DNA of 64,000 nt from Nonomuraea jabiensis (GCF_014204795.1 NZ_JACHMB010000001.1:2666001-2730000), one strand, 5' to 3'. Shown: positions 22,373-35,403, counted from the stretch's first letter. Numbers and translations are program-made. Notes: generated by a model not told the origin, from the sequence alone.

Positions 22373-23422
22373 ATGCCGGTGAGCTTCACTCAGCACAACG
22401 TTGGATCACGCATCGACCGCCGCCTGGCCGGTTTCCTCGAGACCTGGCGAGCTCCCGTCGACGACCCCGACGTCGAGGCGGCGTACCAGTTGCTCACCGA
22501 CTTCGTCCTCAACGGCGGCAAGCGCGTCAGGCCGCAGCTCTGCTACTGGGGCTGGCGGGGCGCCGGCGGGGGTGACGGAGACGAGATCATCACCGCCGCC
22601 GCGTCCCTGGAGCTGTGCCACGCCGGCCTGCTCATCCACGACGACATCATGGACGGCAGCGAGCTGCGGCGCGGCCGGGCCACCGTGCACAGGAGCCTGG
22701 CCGGGCTGCACCGCGGGCCGGGCTCGGACGCGTTCGGGCAGGCGGGCGGCATCCTGCTCGGCACGCTGAGCCTGGCCTGGTCCGACACCATGCTGTCGTC
22801 GTGCGGCGTGGAGCCGCACCGGCTGCGGGCCGCGCACCACGTGTTCGACACCATGCGCACCGAGGTCATCAGCGGCCAGTACCTCGACGTCCTGGCCCAG
22901 CTCCGCTCGGGCGCGAGCGTGGACGAGGCGCTCACCGTGATCCGGTTCAAGACCGCCAAGTACACCGTCGAGCGGCCGCTGCAGATCGGCGGCGCGCTGG
23001 CCGGGGCCTCGCTGGAGCTGCTGGAGTCCTACTCGCGCTTCGGCCTGCCGCTGGGCGAGGCGTTCCAGCTCCGCGACGACGTGCTCGGCACGTTCGGCGT
23101 GGAGTCGGAGACCGGCAAGTCGGCGCTGGACGATCTGCGCGAGGGCAAGCACACCGTGCTCGTCGCGCACGCCGTACGGCGGGCCACCCCCGCCCAGCTC
23201 ACCCATCTCAAGAGCTGGCACGGCAACCCGGAGCTGACCGAGGAGCGCGCCGAGGAGCTGCGGCAGATCCTGCGCGACACGGGAGCGCTGGCCGAGGTCG
23301 AGGAGATGATCGAAGACCGCGTGCGCGAGGCCGTGACGGCGCTGGCCGCGGCGCGGATGGAGCCGGAGTCGGCGCGAGCGCTGGCCGTGCTGGCCGACCA
23401 GCTCGCGCACCGCACCAAGTAG
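22373..23422 (+). CDS. Trans-prenyl diphosphate synthase (farnesyl/geranylgeranyl type), first gene of the encapsulin-geosmin operon
   Basis: A 349-residue all-alpha isoprenyl synthase. The first Asp-rich motif is DDIMD (residues 90-94) followed by RRG; the second is DDVLG (about 235-239). GGKRVRP near residue 50 binds diphosphate. Bulky residues upstream of DDIMD (LCHAGLLIH) leave product length open. Farnesyl diphosphate is the substrate of geosmin synthase three genes downstream, so FPP is the expected product. AAGGAG precedes the ATG. IspH begins 13 bases after the stop. There is no long disordered tail of the kind known to guide Family 2 encapsulin cargo. Confidence 0.92.
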   Translation: MPVSFTQHNVGSRIDRRLAGFLETWRAPVDDPDVEAAYQLLTDFVLNGGKRVRPQLCYWGWRGAGGGDGDEIITAAASLELCHAGLLIHDDIMDGSELRRGRATVHRSLAGLHRGPGSDAFGQAGGILLGTLSLAWSDTMLSSCGVEPHRLRAAHHVFDTMRTEVISGQYLDVLAQLRSGASVDEALTVIRFKTAKYTVERPLQIGGALAGASLELLESYSRFGLPLGEAFQLRDDVLGTFGVESETGKSALDDLREGKHTVLVAHAVRRATPAQLTHLKSWHGNPELTEERAEELRQILRDTGALAEVEEMIEDRVREAVTALAAARMEPESARALAVLADQLAHRTK

Positions 23423-23435
23423 GGGGTTCCCCAGA

Positions 23436-24377
23436 ATGGGACAGGTTCTTCTCGCGGCCCCGCGCGGCTTCTGCGCGGGTGTCGAGCGTGCGATCAGCAC
23501 CGTCGAAGAGGCGTTGAGACGCTTCGGTCCGCCGGTCTACGTGCGCAAACAGATCGTGCACAACACCTACGTGGTCGACGACCTCACCCGGCGCGGCGCG
23601 ATCTTCGTCGAGGAGCTCGACGAGGTCCCCGACGGCTCGCTGGTCGTCTTCTCCGCCCACGGCGTCGCGCCGGCGGTCAAGGACGAGGCGGGTCTGCGTG
23701 GCCTGCGGACGATCGACGCCACCTGCCCGCTGGTCACCAAGGTCCACAAAGAGGCCGTCCGCATGGCCGAGGCGGGCTACGAGATCGTGCTCATCGGCCA
23801 CGCCGAGCACGAGGAGGTCGAGGGCACGTTCGGCGAGGCCCCCGAGCGCATCCACGTCGTGGACCCGGCCAGGCCGGACGAGCTGACGGCGGGCGGCTCG
23901 CGCCCGCTGAGCTGGCTGTCGCAGACCACGCTGGCCGTGGACGAGACCCTGCAGGCCGTTGCCGAGCTGCGCAAACGCTTCCCCGAGCTGGTCGATCCGC
24001 CCAGCGACGACATCTGCTACGCCAGCCAGAACCGCCAGGAGGCGATCACCAGGATCGCCCCGCGGTGCGAGCTGGTCATCGTCGTCGGCTCCGCGAATTC
24101 GTCGAACTCGCGGCGGCTGGTCGAAGTGGCCCTCAACGCGGGCGCGGGCGCGGCCTACCTGGTCGACCGGGCCGCCGACGCCGACGAGCGCTGGCTCGAC
24201 GGCGTGCGGACCGTCGGGGTCAGCTCCGGCGCCTCCGTCCCCGAGCGGCTGGTCGGGGAGTTACTCGGCTGGCTCGCCGCCCACGGATACGACGACGTGG
24301 AGCCGGTGACCGTGACCGAGGAGACCCTCACGTTCTCCCTGCCGCTCGAAATCCGATCCACCCGCAACCCCGGCTAG
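23436..24377 (+). CDS. ispH: 4-hydroxy-3-methylbut-2-enyl diphosphate reductase (IspH)
   Basis: A 313-residue [4Fe-4S] enzyme making IPP and DMAPP, the last step of the MEP pathway. Three cluster cysteines are visible: Cys13 in PRGFCAG, one in [11 protein letters not shown] and one in [24 protein letters not shown] is the substrate loop. Length is standard and the catalytic set is intact. Housekeeping ispH genes are usually not beside a shell protein, so this may be a second, dedicated copy raising precursor supply for the downstream terpene synthase. It sits 13 bases after the prenyl synthase and 30 before the encapsulin. Confidence 0.95.
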   Translation: MGQVLLAAPRGFCAGVERAISTVEEALRRFGPPVYVRKQIVHNTYVVDDLTRRGAIFVEELDEVPDGSLVVFSAHGVAPAVKDEAGLRGLRTIDATCPLVTKVHKEAVRMAEAGYEIVLIGHAEHEEVEGTFGEAPERIHVVDPARPDELTAGGSRPLSWLSQTTLAVDETLQAVAELRKRFPELVDPPSDDICYASQNRQEAITRIAPRCELVIVVGSANSSNSRRLVEVALNAGAGAAYLVDRAADADERWLDGVRTVGVSSGASVPERLVGELLGWLAAHGYDDVEPVTVTEETLTFSLPLEIRSTRNPG

Positions 24378-24407
24378 GTCCCAAACCCAGATTGGTGGTG
24401 CAGCACG

Positions 24408-28368
<3,961 letters not shown>

Positions 28369-28501
28369 GCTCTTCGCCCCCCAACACGCACGCTCTGGGG
28401 GTGTAATCCTGCTCTGGCAAATAACCAGAACCCAGGTTACACGAAGTATGTTTGCGTATGTAATTTTCGCCGGAAAATGACCGAATTGCGGGGAAATTAT
28501 G

Positions 28502-28526
28502 AAGGGCACGGCATGGCCGTGCCCTT
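28502..28526. terminator. Perfect hairpin downstream of a small secreted-protein gene
   Basis: AAGGGCACGGC (28502-28512) and GCCGTGCCCTT (28516-28526) pair perfectly around a 3-base loop. Read leftward it ends in TTCATAATTT, a fair terminator for the gene at 28654-28920. It also lies 134 bases upstream of the STAS start. Confidence 0.65.
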
Positions 28527-28653
28527 GACTGCTGCGGAAGATCCGACTCGGACGGTGCTGCGCCGGCCCGGGGAGCGCTCCGGCAAGGTGCCGCCACCGG
28601 TGCCGCCGCCGGCATCGTGGCTACCGGAGCGCCCGCGCGTCAGGCGTGCGCGC

Positions 28654-28920
28654 TCAGTTGTTGTCGCCCACGTGGGACTGGTTGTTGAGCAGGTTGATGT
28701 CGAGATCCTGCAGGTGACCGATGGTCGCGAGGTCGATGTACTTCACGGAGTCGTTGAGGACGTCGTTGGCCAGCGTGAGATCGTCGAGCAGGCTCAGCTG
28801 GCTGAGGATCTGCTGCTTCTTGTTGAACGCATTGGGACCGACGTCGGCGGAGGCGCTCGTCGCCGAGAACCCGAGCAGGCAACCCGCGATCGCTGCACCA
28901 GCGAGAATGCGACGCATCAT
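28654..28920 (-). CDS. Small secreted protein, paralogue A (88 residues), unknown family
   Basis: The ATG at 28918-28920 follows GAAGGAG, which fixes the start against a longer open frame. A signal peptide (MRRILAGAAIAGCLLGF...ASA) precedes a cysteine-free mature part of about 62 residues. That part is rich in Leu, Asp and Asn: ILSQLSLLDDLT, NDVLNDSVKY, HLQDLDINLLNNQ, ending GDNN. By my alignment 60 of 88 residues are identical to the protein at 30050-30316, with no gap. The small secreted size, paralogy and location beside a cell-wall hydrolase suggest a surface or aerial-structure role comparable to chaplins or rodlins, but it matches neither from memory. The family is unrecognised. Confidence 0.8.
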   Translation of the reverse strand: MMRRILAGAAIAGCLLGFSATSASADVGPNAFNKKQQILSQLSLLDDLTLANDVLNDSVKYIDLATIGHLQDLDINLLNNQSHVGDNN

Positions 28921-29159
28921 TTCTTGTTTCTCCTTCGTCGGAATTTGCGCGGGATGCGCGTCATCGTGAATCACTCGCACCGGGCTGCGAGATTCCAGGA
29001 ATAACATTCTCGCGGCGTCCGGAGGGGTCGCAACCCGACTGCGCCAATCAGGAGTCAAATGCGCGCAGCATTTCCTTGATTGTTGATCATGGATCGTCCG
29101 GATATATACGATTAATCTGCATTTGCCCTGGGGTGGCATGGGGGCAGTTTTTCAGCTTA

Positions 29160-29186
29160 TGGCCATACGGACGCCCCGTATGGCCA
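29160..29186. promoter_or_regulatory. Inverted repeat in the leader region of the NlpC/P60 gene
   Basis: TGGCCATACGG (29160-29170) and CCGTATGGCCA (29176-29186) form a perfect 11-bp palindrome with a 5-base loop. It lies 31 bases before the leader ORF in an unusually AT-rich divergent promoter region (about 29080-29215). It could be an operator or an RNA hairpin. Confidence 0.45.
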
Positions 29187-29217
29187 AAGTCCGTTTTATC
29201 GCTATAGAGAAGGAGGA

Positions 29218-29277
29218 ATGCTACCGAGAGAACGGGGCGGCGGAGGCGTGGCGACGGGAGCGCTGAATATGTCATGA
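29218..29277 (+). CDS. Leader ORF (19 codons) overlapping the NlpC/P60 start
   Basis: The ATG at 29218 directly follows a near-perfect ribosome-binding site, AAGGAGGA. The peptide is MLPRERGGGGVATGALNMS. Its stop TGA overlaps the ATG of the NlpC/P60 gene (ATGA). The downstream gene has only GGGAG at a long distance. Translation of the short ORF probably delivers ribosomes to the hydrolase start. Confidence 0.45.
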   Translation: MLPRERGGGGVATGALNMS

Positions 29278-29870
29278 ATGGAACACGGCGGCTGCTGCCA
29301 ATAGCGCTGGCAGCGGCGATTCTGAGCGCGGTTCCGGCCATTCCCGCGATGGCCCGGCGATCGGCGGGCGGGGCGATCGCGGTGCGCGCGGCGATAGAGA
29401 TGATCGGCGTCCCGTACTCGTGGGGCGGCGGCGGGGTGAACGGCCCCGGGTTCGGCACCGGGAGAGGCGCGAAGACGTGGGGATTCGACTGCTCGGGGCT
29501 CGCGGAATACGCGTGGGCGCGGGCGGGGGTGTCGATCGGCTCGACCACGCGGGAGCAGTGGCGCTCCGGGATCCGGATACCCAAGGAGCAGGCGGAGCCG
29601 GGGGATCTGGTCTTCTTCGACAACGACTCCCACAGTCCCGGGCCGGAGCACGTCGGCATCGTCCTGGACGCGACGCGGATGGTGCACGCCCCCTACACCG
29701 GGCAGACGGTCCGGGTGGACCCGCTCGGCAGGCGTACCCTCCTCGGCGTGGTCCGGCCGGCCGGCACCTGGATGAACGGCCACGCGCTGAGCTCCGCGGC
29801 CCCGGACGGCCGCGACGCCCCGGGCTCCGCCGCCGTGAACGGCCGCGCGACCCAGGCCGTCCTGCAGTGA
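29274..29870 (+). CDS. Secreted NlpC/P60 peptidoglycan endopeptidase
   Basis: A 198-residue cell-wall hydrolase. A signal peptide (to about residue 27, AMA) is followed by one NlpC/P60 domain: AAIEMIGVPYSWGGGG, nucleophile Cys in FDCSGLAEYAW, PGDLVFFDN and the catalytic His in EHVGIVLD. A polar tail of about 40 residues ends the protein. The sole domain lacks SH3 or LysM anchors. The start overlaps a leader ORF. Flanking genes are two paralogous small secreted proteins, one on each side, both leftward; the grouping suggests a shared envelope or development role. Confidence 0.9.
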   Translation: MNGTRRLLPIALAAAILSAVPAIPAMARRSAGGAIAVRAAIEMIGVPYSWGGGGVNGPGFGTGRGAKTWGFDCSGLAEYAWARAGVSIGSTTREQWRSGIRIPKEQAEPGDLVFFDNDSHSPGPEHVGIVLDATRMVHAPYTGQTVRVDPLGRRTLLGVVRPAGTWMNGHALSSAAPDGRDAPGSAAVNGRATQAVLQ

Positions 29871-30049
29871 TCGACCTGGGCCACGCGGCGGAGAGCTCGG
29901 TGCGCACCGGGCCCATGCCGCGGACTCGCGAACGTCCACGGCCCGTTTTCGCGGTTCACCTCAAGGCACCAGGAAGACGACCTTGGCCGGACGGAATCCC
30001 CTCCCGGGAACCGCCGATCGGCTTCCTGCCTACGCCACGAGAGGAGCCG

Positions 30050-30316
30050 TCAGTTGTTGTCGCCCGTGTTCTCCTGGTTGTTCAGGATGTTGGCGTCGAT
30101 GTCCTGCAGGTGGAGGAGGGTCAGGATGTCGACGTACTTCACGGAGTCGTTGAGGACGTCGTTGAGCGCGGTCAGGTCGTCCAGGGCGCTCAGCTGACTC
30201 AGGATTGACTGTCCGCTGTTGTGCGGGTTGGGGCCGACGCTGGCCGAGGCGCCCGTTGCGGCGAAGCCGAACGCGGCGGCCGCGATCGCTGCACCGACCA
30301 GAATGCGACGGATCAT
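30050..30316 (-). CDS. Small secreted protein, paralogue B (88 residues), unknown family
   Basis: The ATG at 30314-30316 has GGGAGGAAATCACAC upstream. It has the same length as paralogue A. The signal peptide ends ASA; the mature part begins SVGPNPHNSGQ and contains ILSQLSALDDLT, NDVLNDSVKY, HLQDIDANILNNQ and a GDNN terminus. There is no cysteine in the whole protein. The strong conservation of the Leu/Asp segments and the Asn-rich end, against free drift of the signal peptide, indicates selection on the mature peptide. Function is unknown; amyloid-like surface assembly or a secreted signal are both possible. Confidence 0.8.
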   Translation of the reverse strand: MIRRILVGAAIAAAAFGFAATGASASVGPNPHNSGQSILSQLSALDDLTALNDVLNDSVKYVDILTLLHLQDIDANILNNQENTGDNN

Positions 30317-30746
30317 GTGTGATTTCCTCCCGGAACGGCGCCGGAATTCAGCGCCTAGTCGTTTGTGCAGGGCTGTGAGGTGCCGGAAATAACCATCGCG
30401 GCAGGCGGCCGTAACTGCAACTCAAAAAGCCCACACCGAGGCCCGGGCGGCGCCTCGCTTTCTTGGCACGGGGTTTTCGCACCCGTCAGCGAAAAGCGAC
30501 TCGCACGCGAGGTTCGGAGTCCTTTTGCCGGGATTTATTTTGGCTCGTCCCGCACCTGATGGGCCGATCCCGCACCGCCGTTTAGCAAACGATCGCCCGA
30601 AACTTGAGCAGCGCGGCGGGATACGGAAACGACCATGAATTCCACTCCGCCGCCGGCCGCGTGCCGGAGCCGGGTGCGGCGACGGACCGGTGTCCCACAG
30701 GTCGGCCCCCACGCTGTCGATGCGTAGTCGTGGGAGGATACCCCTC
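30317..30746. other. 430-base gene-free divergent promoter region
   Basis: This region separates leftward paralogue B from the rightward NERD-kinase gene. I see no convincing ORF with coding-type third positions and no repeat of the dispersed family. Its first half has short T/A-rich stretches (about 30520-30545) suited to promoters. GGGAGGA at 30732-30738 is the ribosome-binding site of the next gene. Confidence 0.5.
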
Positions 30747-32093
30747 ATGGCAGAGATCGTCGGCGGGGGACGTCCGGTCAACGACGCCGAACGGCGGGTG
30801 ATCGCTTATCTGCGCGACCACGCGCCCGCCGACTGGCTGCTGCTGCACAACATCGAGGTTCCGCGCGGCCACGACGTCTTCGAGGTCGACATCATCGTGC
30901 TGACCGGCCACTCGATCGTGGTCGTCGACGTCAAGGGCACCAGGGGCCGCATCGAGGTGTCGGGCACGCGCTGGTTCCCGCCGCGCAGGGAGGCGTTCGG
31001 CTCGCCCGTGGCCAAGCTGCGGGGCACCGCCAAGGCGCTGAAGGGCCTGCTGGTGTCCAGGGCCACCCAGCTGGAGCGGGTCTACGTCGACAGCCTGGTC
31101 GTGCTCTCCTCGCCCGACGCCGAGCTGATCGACCCGGCCGGGCGCGACGCGATCAACGTCACCGACCTGCCCGGTCTGCTCGCCACGCTCAGCGACGTCT
31201 CCAGGGTCAGGCGCGGCTGCAGCCCGGACACCAAGCCGTACCTGACCGCGATCCTCGACGCGCTCAACCAGAGCGTCCGCCGCAGCTCCGCGCCGCCGCG
31301 GTTCGGCAACTGGGAGGTCGAGGAGCAACTCGGCGGCGACACCAAGATCACCGAATATCGCGCGTTCAACGCCACGCTGCCGGGCAGCGAGACCGTGCTG
31401 CTGCGGGTCTACCAGGCCGACCCGCTGGCCGACCACCACGCGCGGGCGGCCGAGCGGCAGCGCATCGCCAACGCGTACCAGACGCTGGCCAGGATCCCCC
31501 CGCACCCGTGCGTGGTGCGCTCGCGCGACTTCTTCGCCATCGACGACGAGAGCCGGTTCGTGCTGGTGCTGGACGACGTGCACGGCGAGACGCTGCAGCT
31601 GTCGCTGGGCAAGGGCGCCCGGCTGGGCGTGATCCAGGACCTGCTGCGCGGGCTGGCGCACGCCCACGCCCACGGCGTCGTCCACCGGGCGCTGACCCCC
31701 GCCTCCGTCCTGGTCACCGACGACGGGCACGCGGTGCTGACCGGGTTCGACTACGCCAAGCCGGGCCCGCGCAACTACACCGTCGCCCACGAGCTGGGCA
31801 ACGTGCTCGACGCGCACTACGTGGCGCCCGAGTGCCAGGAGCGGCCCGACCTCATGACGACCGCCTCCGACGTCTACGCGGCCGGCGCCATCGCCTACCA
31901 GCTCCTCACCGGCCAGTTCCCGACCAGCGCCGACGCCCACGGTCCCGACGTGCCGGAGGTCGTCCGCAGGATGCTCGACCACTCCCCGGCCAAGCGCCCG
32001 AGCGCCGCGCAGGCCCTTGACGCCCTGGAGAGCGCCCCGCTCCAGGAGTCCCGCCTCAAGCGACTGGTACGTCGTCTAGTGTCCGGATCATGA
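30747..32093 (+). CDS. NERD-domain nuclease-like protein fused to a pseudokinase
   Basis: A 448-residue two-domain protein. The ATG at 30747 follows GGGAGGA. The NERD domain (about 5-130) keeps a PD-(D/E)xK-like core: the Glu/Asp of DVFEVDIIVL and DVK in VVVVDVKGTRGRIEV. A protein-kinase-like domain follows (about 190-435), but HRD is HRA (VVHRALTPASVLV) and DFG is GFD (LTGFDYAKPG), so phosphotransfer is unlikely. NERD plus kinase-like modules also occur in PglW of phage-defence systems, though that protein is far larger. Its stop overlaps the GNAT start (ATGA). Role unknown; nucleic-acid binding or cleavage under a pseudokinase sensor is inference. Confidence 0.85.
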   Translation: MAEIVGGGRPVNDAERRVIAYLRDHAPADWLLLHNIEVPRGHDVFEVDIIVLTGHSIVVVDVKGTRGRIEVSGTRWFPPRREAFGSPVAKLRGTAKALKGLLVSRATQLERVYVDSLVVLSSPDAELIDPAGRDAINVTDLPGLLATLSDVSRVRRGCSPDTKPYLTAILDALNQSVRRSSAPPRFGNWEVEEQLGGDTKITEYRAFNATLPGSETVLLRVYQADPLADHHARAAERQRIANAYQTLARIPPHPCVVRSRDFFAIDDESRFVLVLDDVHGETLQLSLGKGARLGVIQDLLRGLAHAHAHGVVHRALTPASVLVTDDGHAVLTGFDYAKPGPRNYTVAHELGNVLDAHYVAPECQERPDLMTTASDVYAAGAIAYQLLTGQFPTSADAHGPDVPEVVRRMLDHSPAKRPSAAQALDALESAPLQESRLKRLVRRLVSGS

Positions 32094-32608
32094 CTGTTCG
32101 CCTGCGTCCCGTCGAAGAGGACGATCTGCCCTTCCTGCACCGGCTCACGAGCGACCCCGACAGCACGGGCGAGTTCCAGTGGTACGGCTTCCGGAACCCC
32201 CATCACATGCGGGCGCGCTGGCAGGAGAACGGCATGCTGAGCGACGACGGCGGCATCCTGATCATCGCGAACGGCGACGAGCGGGTCGGCTTCCTGTCGT
32301 TCGGCAAGCAGGTCGCCAACCGCGCCAGCTACTACTGGGAGATGGGGCTGATCGTCGCGCCGGAGCACCGCGGCCAGGGCCACGGCACCGAGGCGCAGCG
32401 GCTGCTCGCGCGCTACCTGTTCGACCACTCGACGGCCAACCGGATCGAGGCGTCCACGGAGGTCGCCAACGTGGCCGAGCAGCGGGCGCTGGAGAAGGCC
32501 GGGTTCACCCGCGAGGGCGTCATCAGGGGCTCCGGCTTCCGGGCCGGGGAGTGGCACGACGGCGTGCGCTACAGCATGATCCGCGCCGACCTCGGCGGAA
32601 GGTCCTAG
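32090..32608 (+). CDS. GNAT-family N-acetyltransferase (RimJ/RimL type)
   Basis: A 172-residue acetyltransferase of the ribosomal-protein-alanine type. It opens MTVRLRPVEEDDLPFLHRL, has the acetyl-CoA loop APEHRGQGHGTEAQRLL and ends ANRIEASTEVANVAEQRALEKAGFTREGVIRG. The substrate is unknown. Its ATGA overlap with the NERD-pseudokinase gene implies joint translation; its last 4 bases overlap the convergent SARP gene. Confidence 0.9.
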   Translation: MTVRLRPVEEDDLPFLHRLTSDPDSTGEFQWYGFRNPHHMRARWQENGMLSDDGGILIIANGDERVGFLSFGKQVANRASYYWEMGLIVAPEHRGQGHGTEAQRLLARYLFDHSTANRIEASTEVANVAEQRALEKAGFTREGVIRGSGFRAGEWHDGVRYSMIRADLGGRS

Positions 32609-35295
32609 ACGGGAAGGCTGCGGCGCAGCGCGCTGGCGTGGCTGAGATAGGTGCGCGCCAGCCCCGTACGGCCGGCCGAGCGGTACAGCTCGCCCAGGAG
32701 CTGCGTGGAGGAGGCCGCGCCGCTGAGGTCGCCGAGCTCCTGGAAGATCTCCAGCGACCGCTCGAGCCCGGTGGAGGCCCGCGCCAGGTCCCCGCGCGCC
32801 GCCTGCAGCCCGGCCAGGCTCTGCAGCGCGTACGCCCCGCAGTGCCGGTCCCCCAGCGACTCGAAGATCTCCAGGGCGTGCTGGTGGAACGACATCGCCT
32901 GGTGCAGGTGCCCCATCTGGAGGCACACGCAGCCCTCCCGATGGGCGTCCCCCAGCTCCTGGGCCAGCCGCATGGCCTGGCCGAGCGACTCCGACGCCTG
33001 CTCCAGGTCGCCCGACTTCAGGCAGGCCCGGCCGATGGCCTGGCGGGCGAACGCCTCGCCGTGCCGGTCGCCGGTGGCCACGAAGATGGCCAGCGCGTTC
33101 CTGAAGTGGATGAGCGAGTGCGCGGGCCGGCCTCTGAACTGGCTCACGGCCCCGAGCCCGCAGATGGAGGTGGCCTCGGCCCGCCGGTCGCCCAGGTCGC
33201 TGAATATCTGGCGGGAGCGGGTGAAGCCGTCGGCCGCCTCATCGTAGCGGTCCTGGTAGAGGCTGACCTGCGCCAGGCCCCTGAGCATGGCGGCCTCGCC
33301 GTACCTGTCGCCGGCCGCCCGGGCGGCGGCCAGGGCGGCCGTGTGGGTCCGCCGCCAGGTGCCGAGATGGCAGTGCAGGTCGAGGTACGGGACCATGGCG
33401 GCGGCCAGCCCCCACGCCGACTCCGCGAGGCCGGACCCGGCCGCCACGTCCACCGCCCCGGCCAGCGCCTCGTGCTCCGCCTCGAACCACGCCACCGGGT
33501 CGGCCGTCAGCCGGTCGAGCGTGCGGCCGGGCAGCCGCCAGCGCGGCGCCCGGGCGGCCGTGAGGCTGAACACGGTGGTCGGCAGCCGCGCCATGGCGTG
33601 CTCCGCGGTCGCCGTCCACGCTGCCAGCACCCTGCCCACCGCGTCCGGCCCGGACCGTCCGGGAGGGAGGGCAGGAGCGCGTTCGAGTGCGTGGCGGCCG
33701 ATGAGGTCGGGGACGCGGTAGCGCGGCTGGCCCACCCCGTCGGTGCCGACCAGGTCCAGCAGGCTGACGTCCACCAGCAGGTCGGTCACGTCGTCGGCCC
33801 CGTGCCGCCCGAGCGCCGCGTCGACCACCCATCCGGGCTGCGCGGACGCGCCGAGCAGGCGGAACGTCGCGAGCGTGCGGGCGGCCTCGGCGGGCAGGCG
33901 CGCGTACCCGTCGTCGAAGCTGGCCCGCACGTCCCGCAGCTCGCCGAGCCAGTCGTCCTCCAGCCGCTGCCTGAGCACCGACAGCGACCAGCCGGGCCGT
34001 GCGGCCAGGCGGGTGCCCGCGTTCCTGACGGCCAGCGGCAGCCCGCCGCAGGCGGCCACGATGGCCAGCGCGGCCTCGCGCTCGCGGGCCACCCGGTCCG
34101 CGCCCGCGATGGAGCCGAGCAGGGACAGCGCCTCGTCGGGGGCCAGCGGTCCGAGCTGGACCAGCACCGCGCCGGGCAGCTCGGTGACGCGGCGGCGGCT
34201 GGTGACGATCACCGCGCTGCCGTCGCCGGGCAGCAGCGGGCGCACCTGGTCCGCGTCGCGGGCGTCGTCGAGCAGCACCAGCATCGGCCGTTCGGCCAGC
34301 AGCGACCTGAACAGCGCGGACCGCTCGCCCACGGTCGGCGGCACGCCGGGGACGCCGAGCCCTCTGAGCGCCTCGGCCAGCAGGTCACCCGGCTCCCGCA
34401 GGCCGAGCTCCAGGTGGAGCTGCCCGGCGGGGTAGGCGCCGCACAGCGCGTGCGCCGCGTGCACGGCCAGCGCCGACTTGCCCGAGCCGGGCGGCCCCGA
34501 GATCACCGCGACGGAGAACGGCCGGCCCAGCGCGGCCACCTCGCCGGCCCGGCCGGTGAAGTCGGGCAGGCGGGGCGGGAGCTGGCGGGGCACGGCGGGC
34601 AGCGCCTCGTCCGCCAGGATCAGCTCGTACGCCCCGCGCAGGTCGGCCCCCGGCTCGACGCCGAGCTCGTCCACGAGCTGGGCCCTGACCGTGGCGTAGG
34701 CACGCAGGGCCTCGGCCTTCCTGCCGCCGCTGTGCAGCGTCAGCACCAGCCGCCCCCACAGGTCCTCGCGGTACGGGTGCTCGGCCAGCAGCCCGCGCAG
34801 CTCGGACGCGGCCCCGTCGTGGTCGCCGCGCTGGATCCGCCGGTCGATCAGCGCCTCGGCGGCCCACAGTCGTGCCCGGTGGAGAGGTTCGAGGCGGCGG
34901 TCCCAGACGGGGCTGCCGGGCAGGTCGGACAGCGGCGCCCCGCGCCAGAGCGCGAGCGCCTCGGCGAACTCGCCCCGGTCGACCAGGGCCTCGAACTCCA
35001 GCAGGTCGAGCGCGCCGTCCGCCACGTCGATCGCGTAACCGGCCCCGTCGGCCCGTAGGAGCGCGGGCCCGAGGTCGGAGCGGAGCGAGCTGACGTACGT
35101 ACGGAGGTTGGCCTGGGCGGAGCGGGGCGGGCGGTGCGGCCAGAGCACGTCGGCGAGCCGGTCGGCGCCGACCACCCGGCCCGCGTCGAGCAGCAGCGTC
35201 GCCAGCAGCATGCGGGGCTTCCTGCCGGAGATCCGGACGGGACGGCCATCGCGACGGACCTCCAGCGGCCCGAGCACATGGAAGGTGACCGGCAC
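32605..35295 (-). CDS. SARP/AfsR-type regulator (winged helix-BTAD-NB-ARC-TPR)
   Basis: An 896-residue transcriptional regulator. The GTG at 35293-35295 follows GAGGAGCCGAT. The N-terminal OmpR-like winged helix (about 1-90, FHVLGPLEVRRDG...LAxxLWP) is followed by a BTAD domain (about 95-245). An NTPase domain has P-loop GPPGSGKSAL and LVLLDDARDADQ. The C-terminus has about seven TPR-like repeats (DLGDRRAEA, ATGDRHGEA, ELGDAHREG, SLGDRHCGA). Such proteins activate secondary-metabolite or development genes. No biosynthetic cluster adjoins it; the nearest metabolite operon is the geosmin set 5 kb away. Confidence 0.93.
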   Translation of the reverse strand: MPVTFHVLGPLEVRRDGRPVRISGRKPRMLLATLLLDAGRVVGADRLADVLWPHRPPRSAQANLRTYVSSLRSDLGPALLRADGAGYAIDVADGALDLLEFEALVDRGEFAEALALWRGAPLSDLPGSPVWDRRLEPLHRARLWAAEALIDRRIQRGDHDGAASELRGLLAEHPYREDLWGRLVLTLHSGGRKAEALRAYATVRAQLVDELGVEPGADLRGAYELILADEALPAVPRQLPPRLPDFTGRAGEVAALGRPFSVAVISGPPGSGKSALAVHAAHALCGAYPAGQLHLELGLREPGDLLAEALRGLGVPGVPPTVGERSALFRSLLAERPMLVLLDDARDADQVRPLLPGDGSAVIVTSRRRVTELPGAVLVQLGPLAPDEALSLLGSIAGADRVAREREAALAIVAACGGLPLAVRNAGTRLAARPGWSLSVLRQRLEDDWLGELRDVRASFDDGYARLPAEAARTLATFRLLGASAQPGWVVDAALGRHGADDVTDLLVDVSLLDLVGTDGVGQPRYRVPDLIGRHALERAPALPPGRSGPDAVGRVLAAWTATAEHAMARLPTTVFSLTAARAPRWRLPGRTLDRLTADPVAWFEAEHEALAGAVDVAAGSGLAESAWGLAAAMVPYLDLHCHLGTWRRTHTAALAAARAAGDRYGEAAMLRGLAQVSLYQDRYDEAADGFTRSRQIFSDLGDRRAEATSICGLGAVSQFRGRPAHSLIHFRNALAIFVATGDRHGEAFARQAIGRACLKSGDLEQASESLGQAMRLAQELGDAHREGCVCLQMGHLHQAMSFHQHALEIFESLGDRHCGAYALQSLAGLQAARGDLARASTGLERSLEIFQELGDLSGAASSTQLLGELYRSAGRTGLARTYLSHASALRRSLPV

Positions 35296-35403
35296 ATCGG
35301 CTCCTCTACGGAGGTCTGACAGCTTCCTGTATCGGTTCTGAACGATTCATGTGCGCTTTGTCCAGACCCTGGTCTCAGAGATCCCACGGGAAAGGATCAC
35401 CCC

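Noticed and set aside
28570..28583. GGGGAGCGCTCCGG, a near match to the CelR/CebR operator
   Set aside because: The outer bases do not match TGGGAGCGCTCCCA and no glycanase gene starts nearby.
29021..29273. c-di-AMP (ydaO) riboswitch before the NlpC/P60 gene
   Set aside because: Such switches are known upstream of wall hydrolases in actinobacteria, but I could not find the expected conserved segments here; only a simple palindrome and leader ORF are visible.
28654..30316. Chaplin or rodlin genes
   Set aside because: The mature peptides lack chaplin cysteines and core motifs, and differ from rodlins as I recall them; only size and export are shared.
30747..32608. A BREX/Pgl phage-defence locus
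   Set aside because: Only the NERD-plus-kinase theme is shared; no pglX methyltransferase, pglZ phosphatase or other BREX gene is present.
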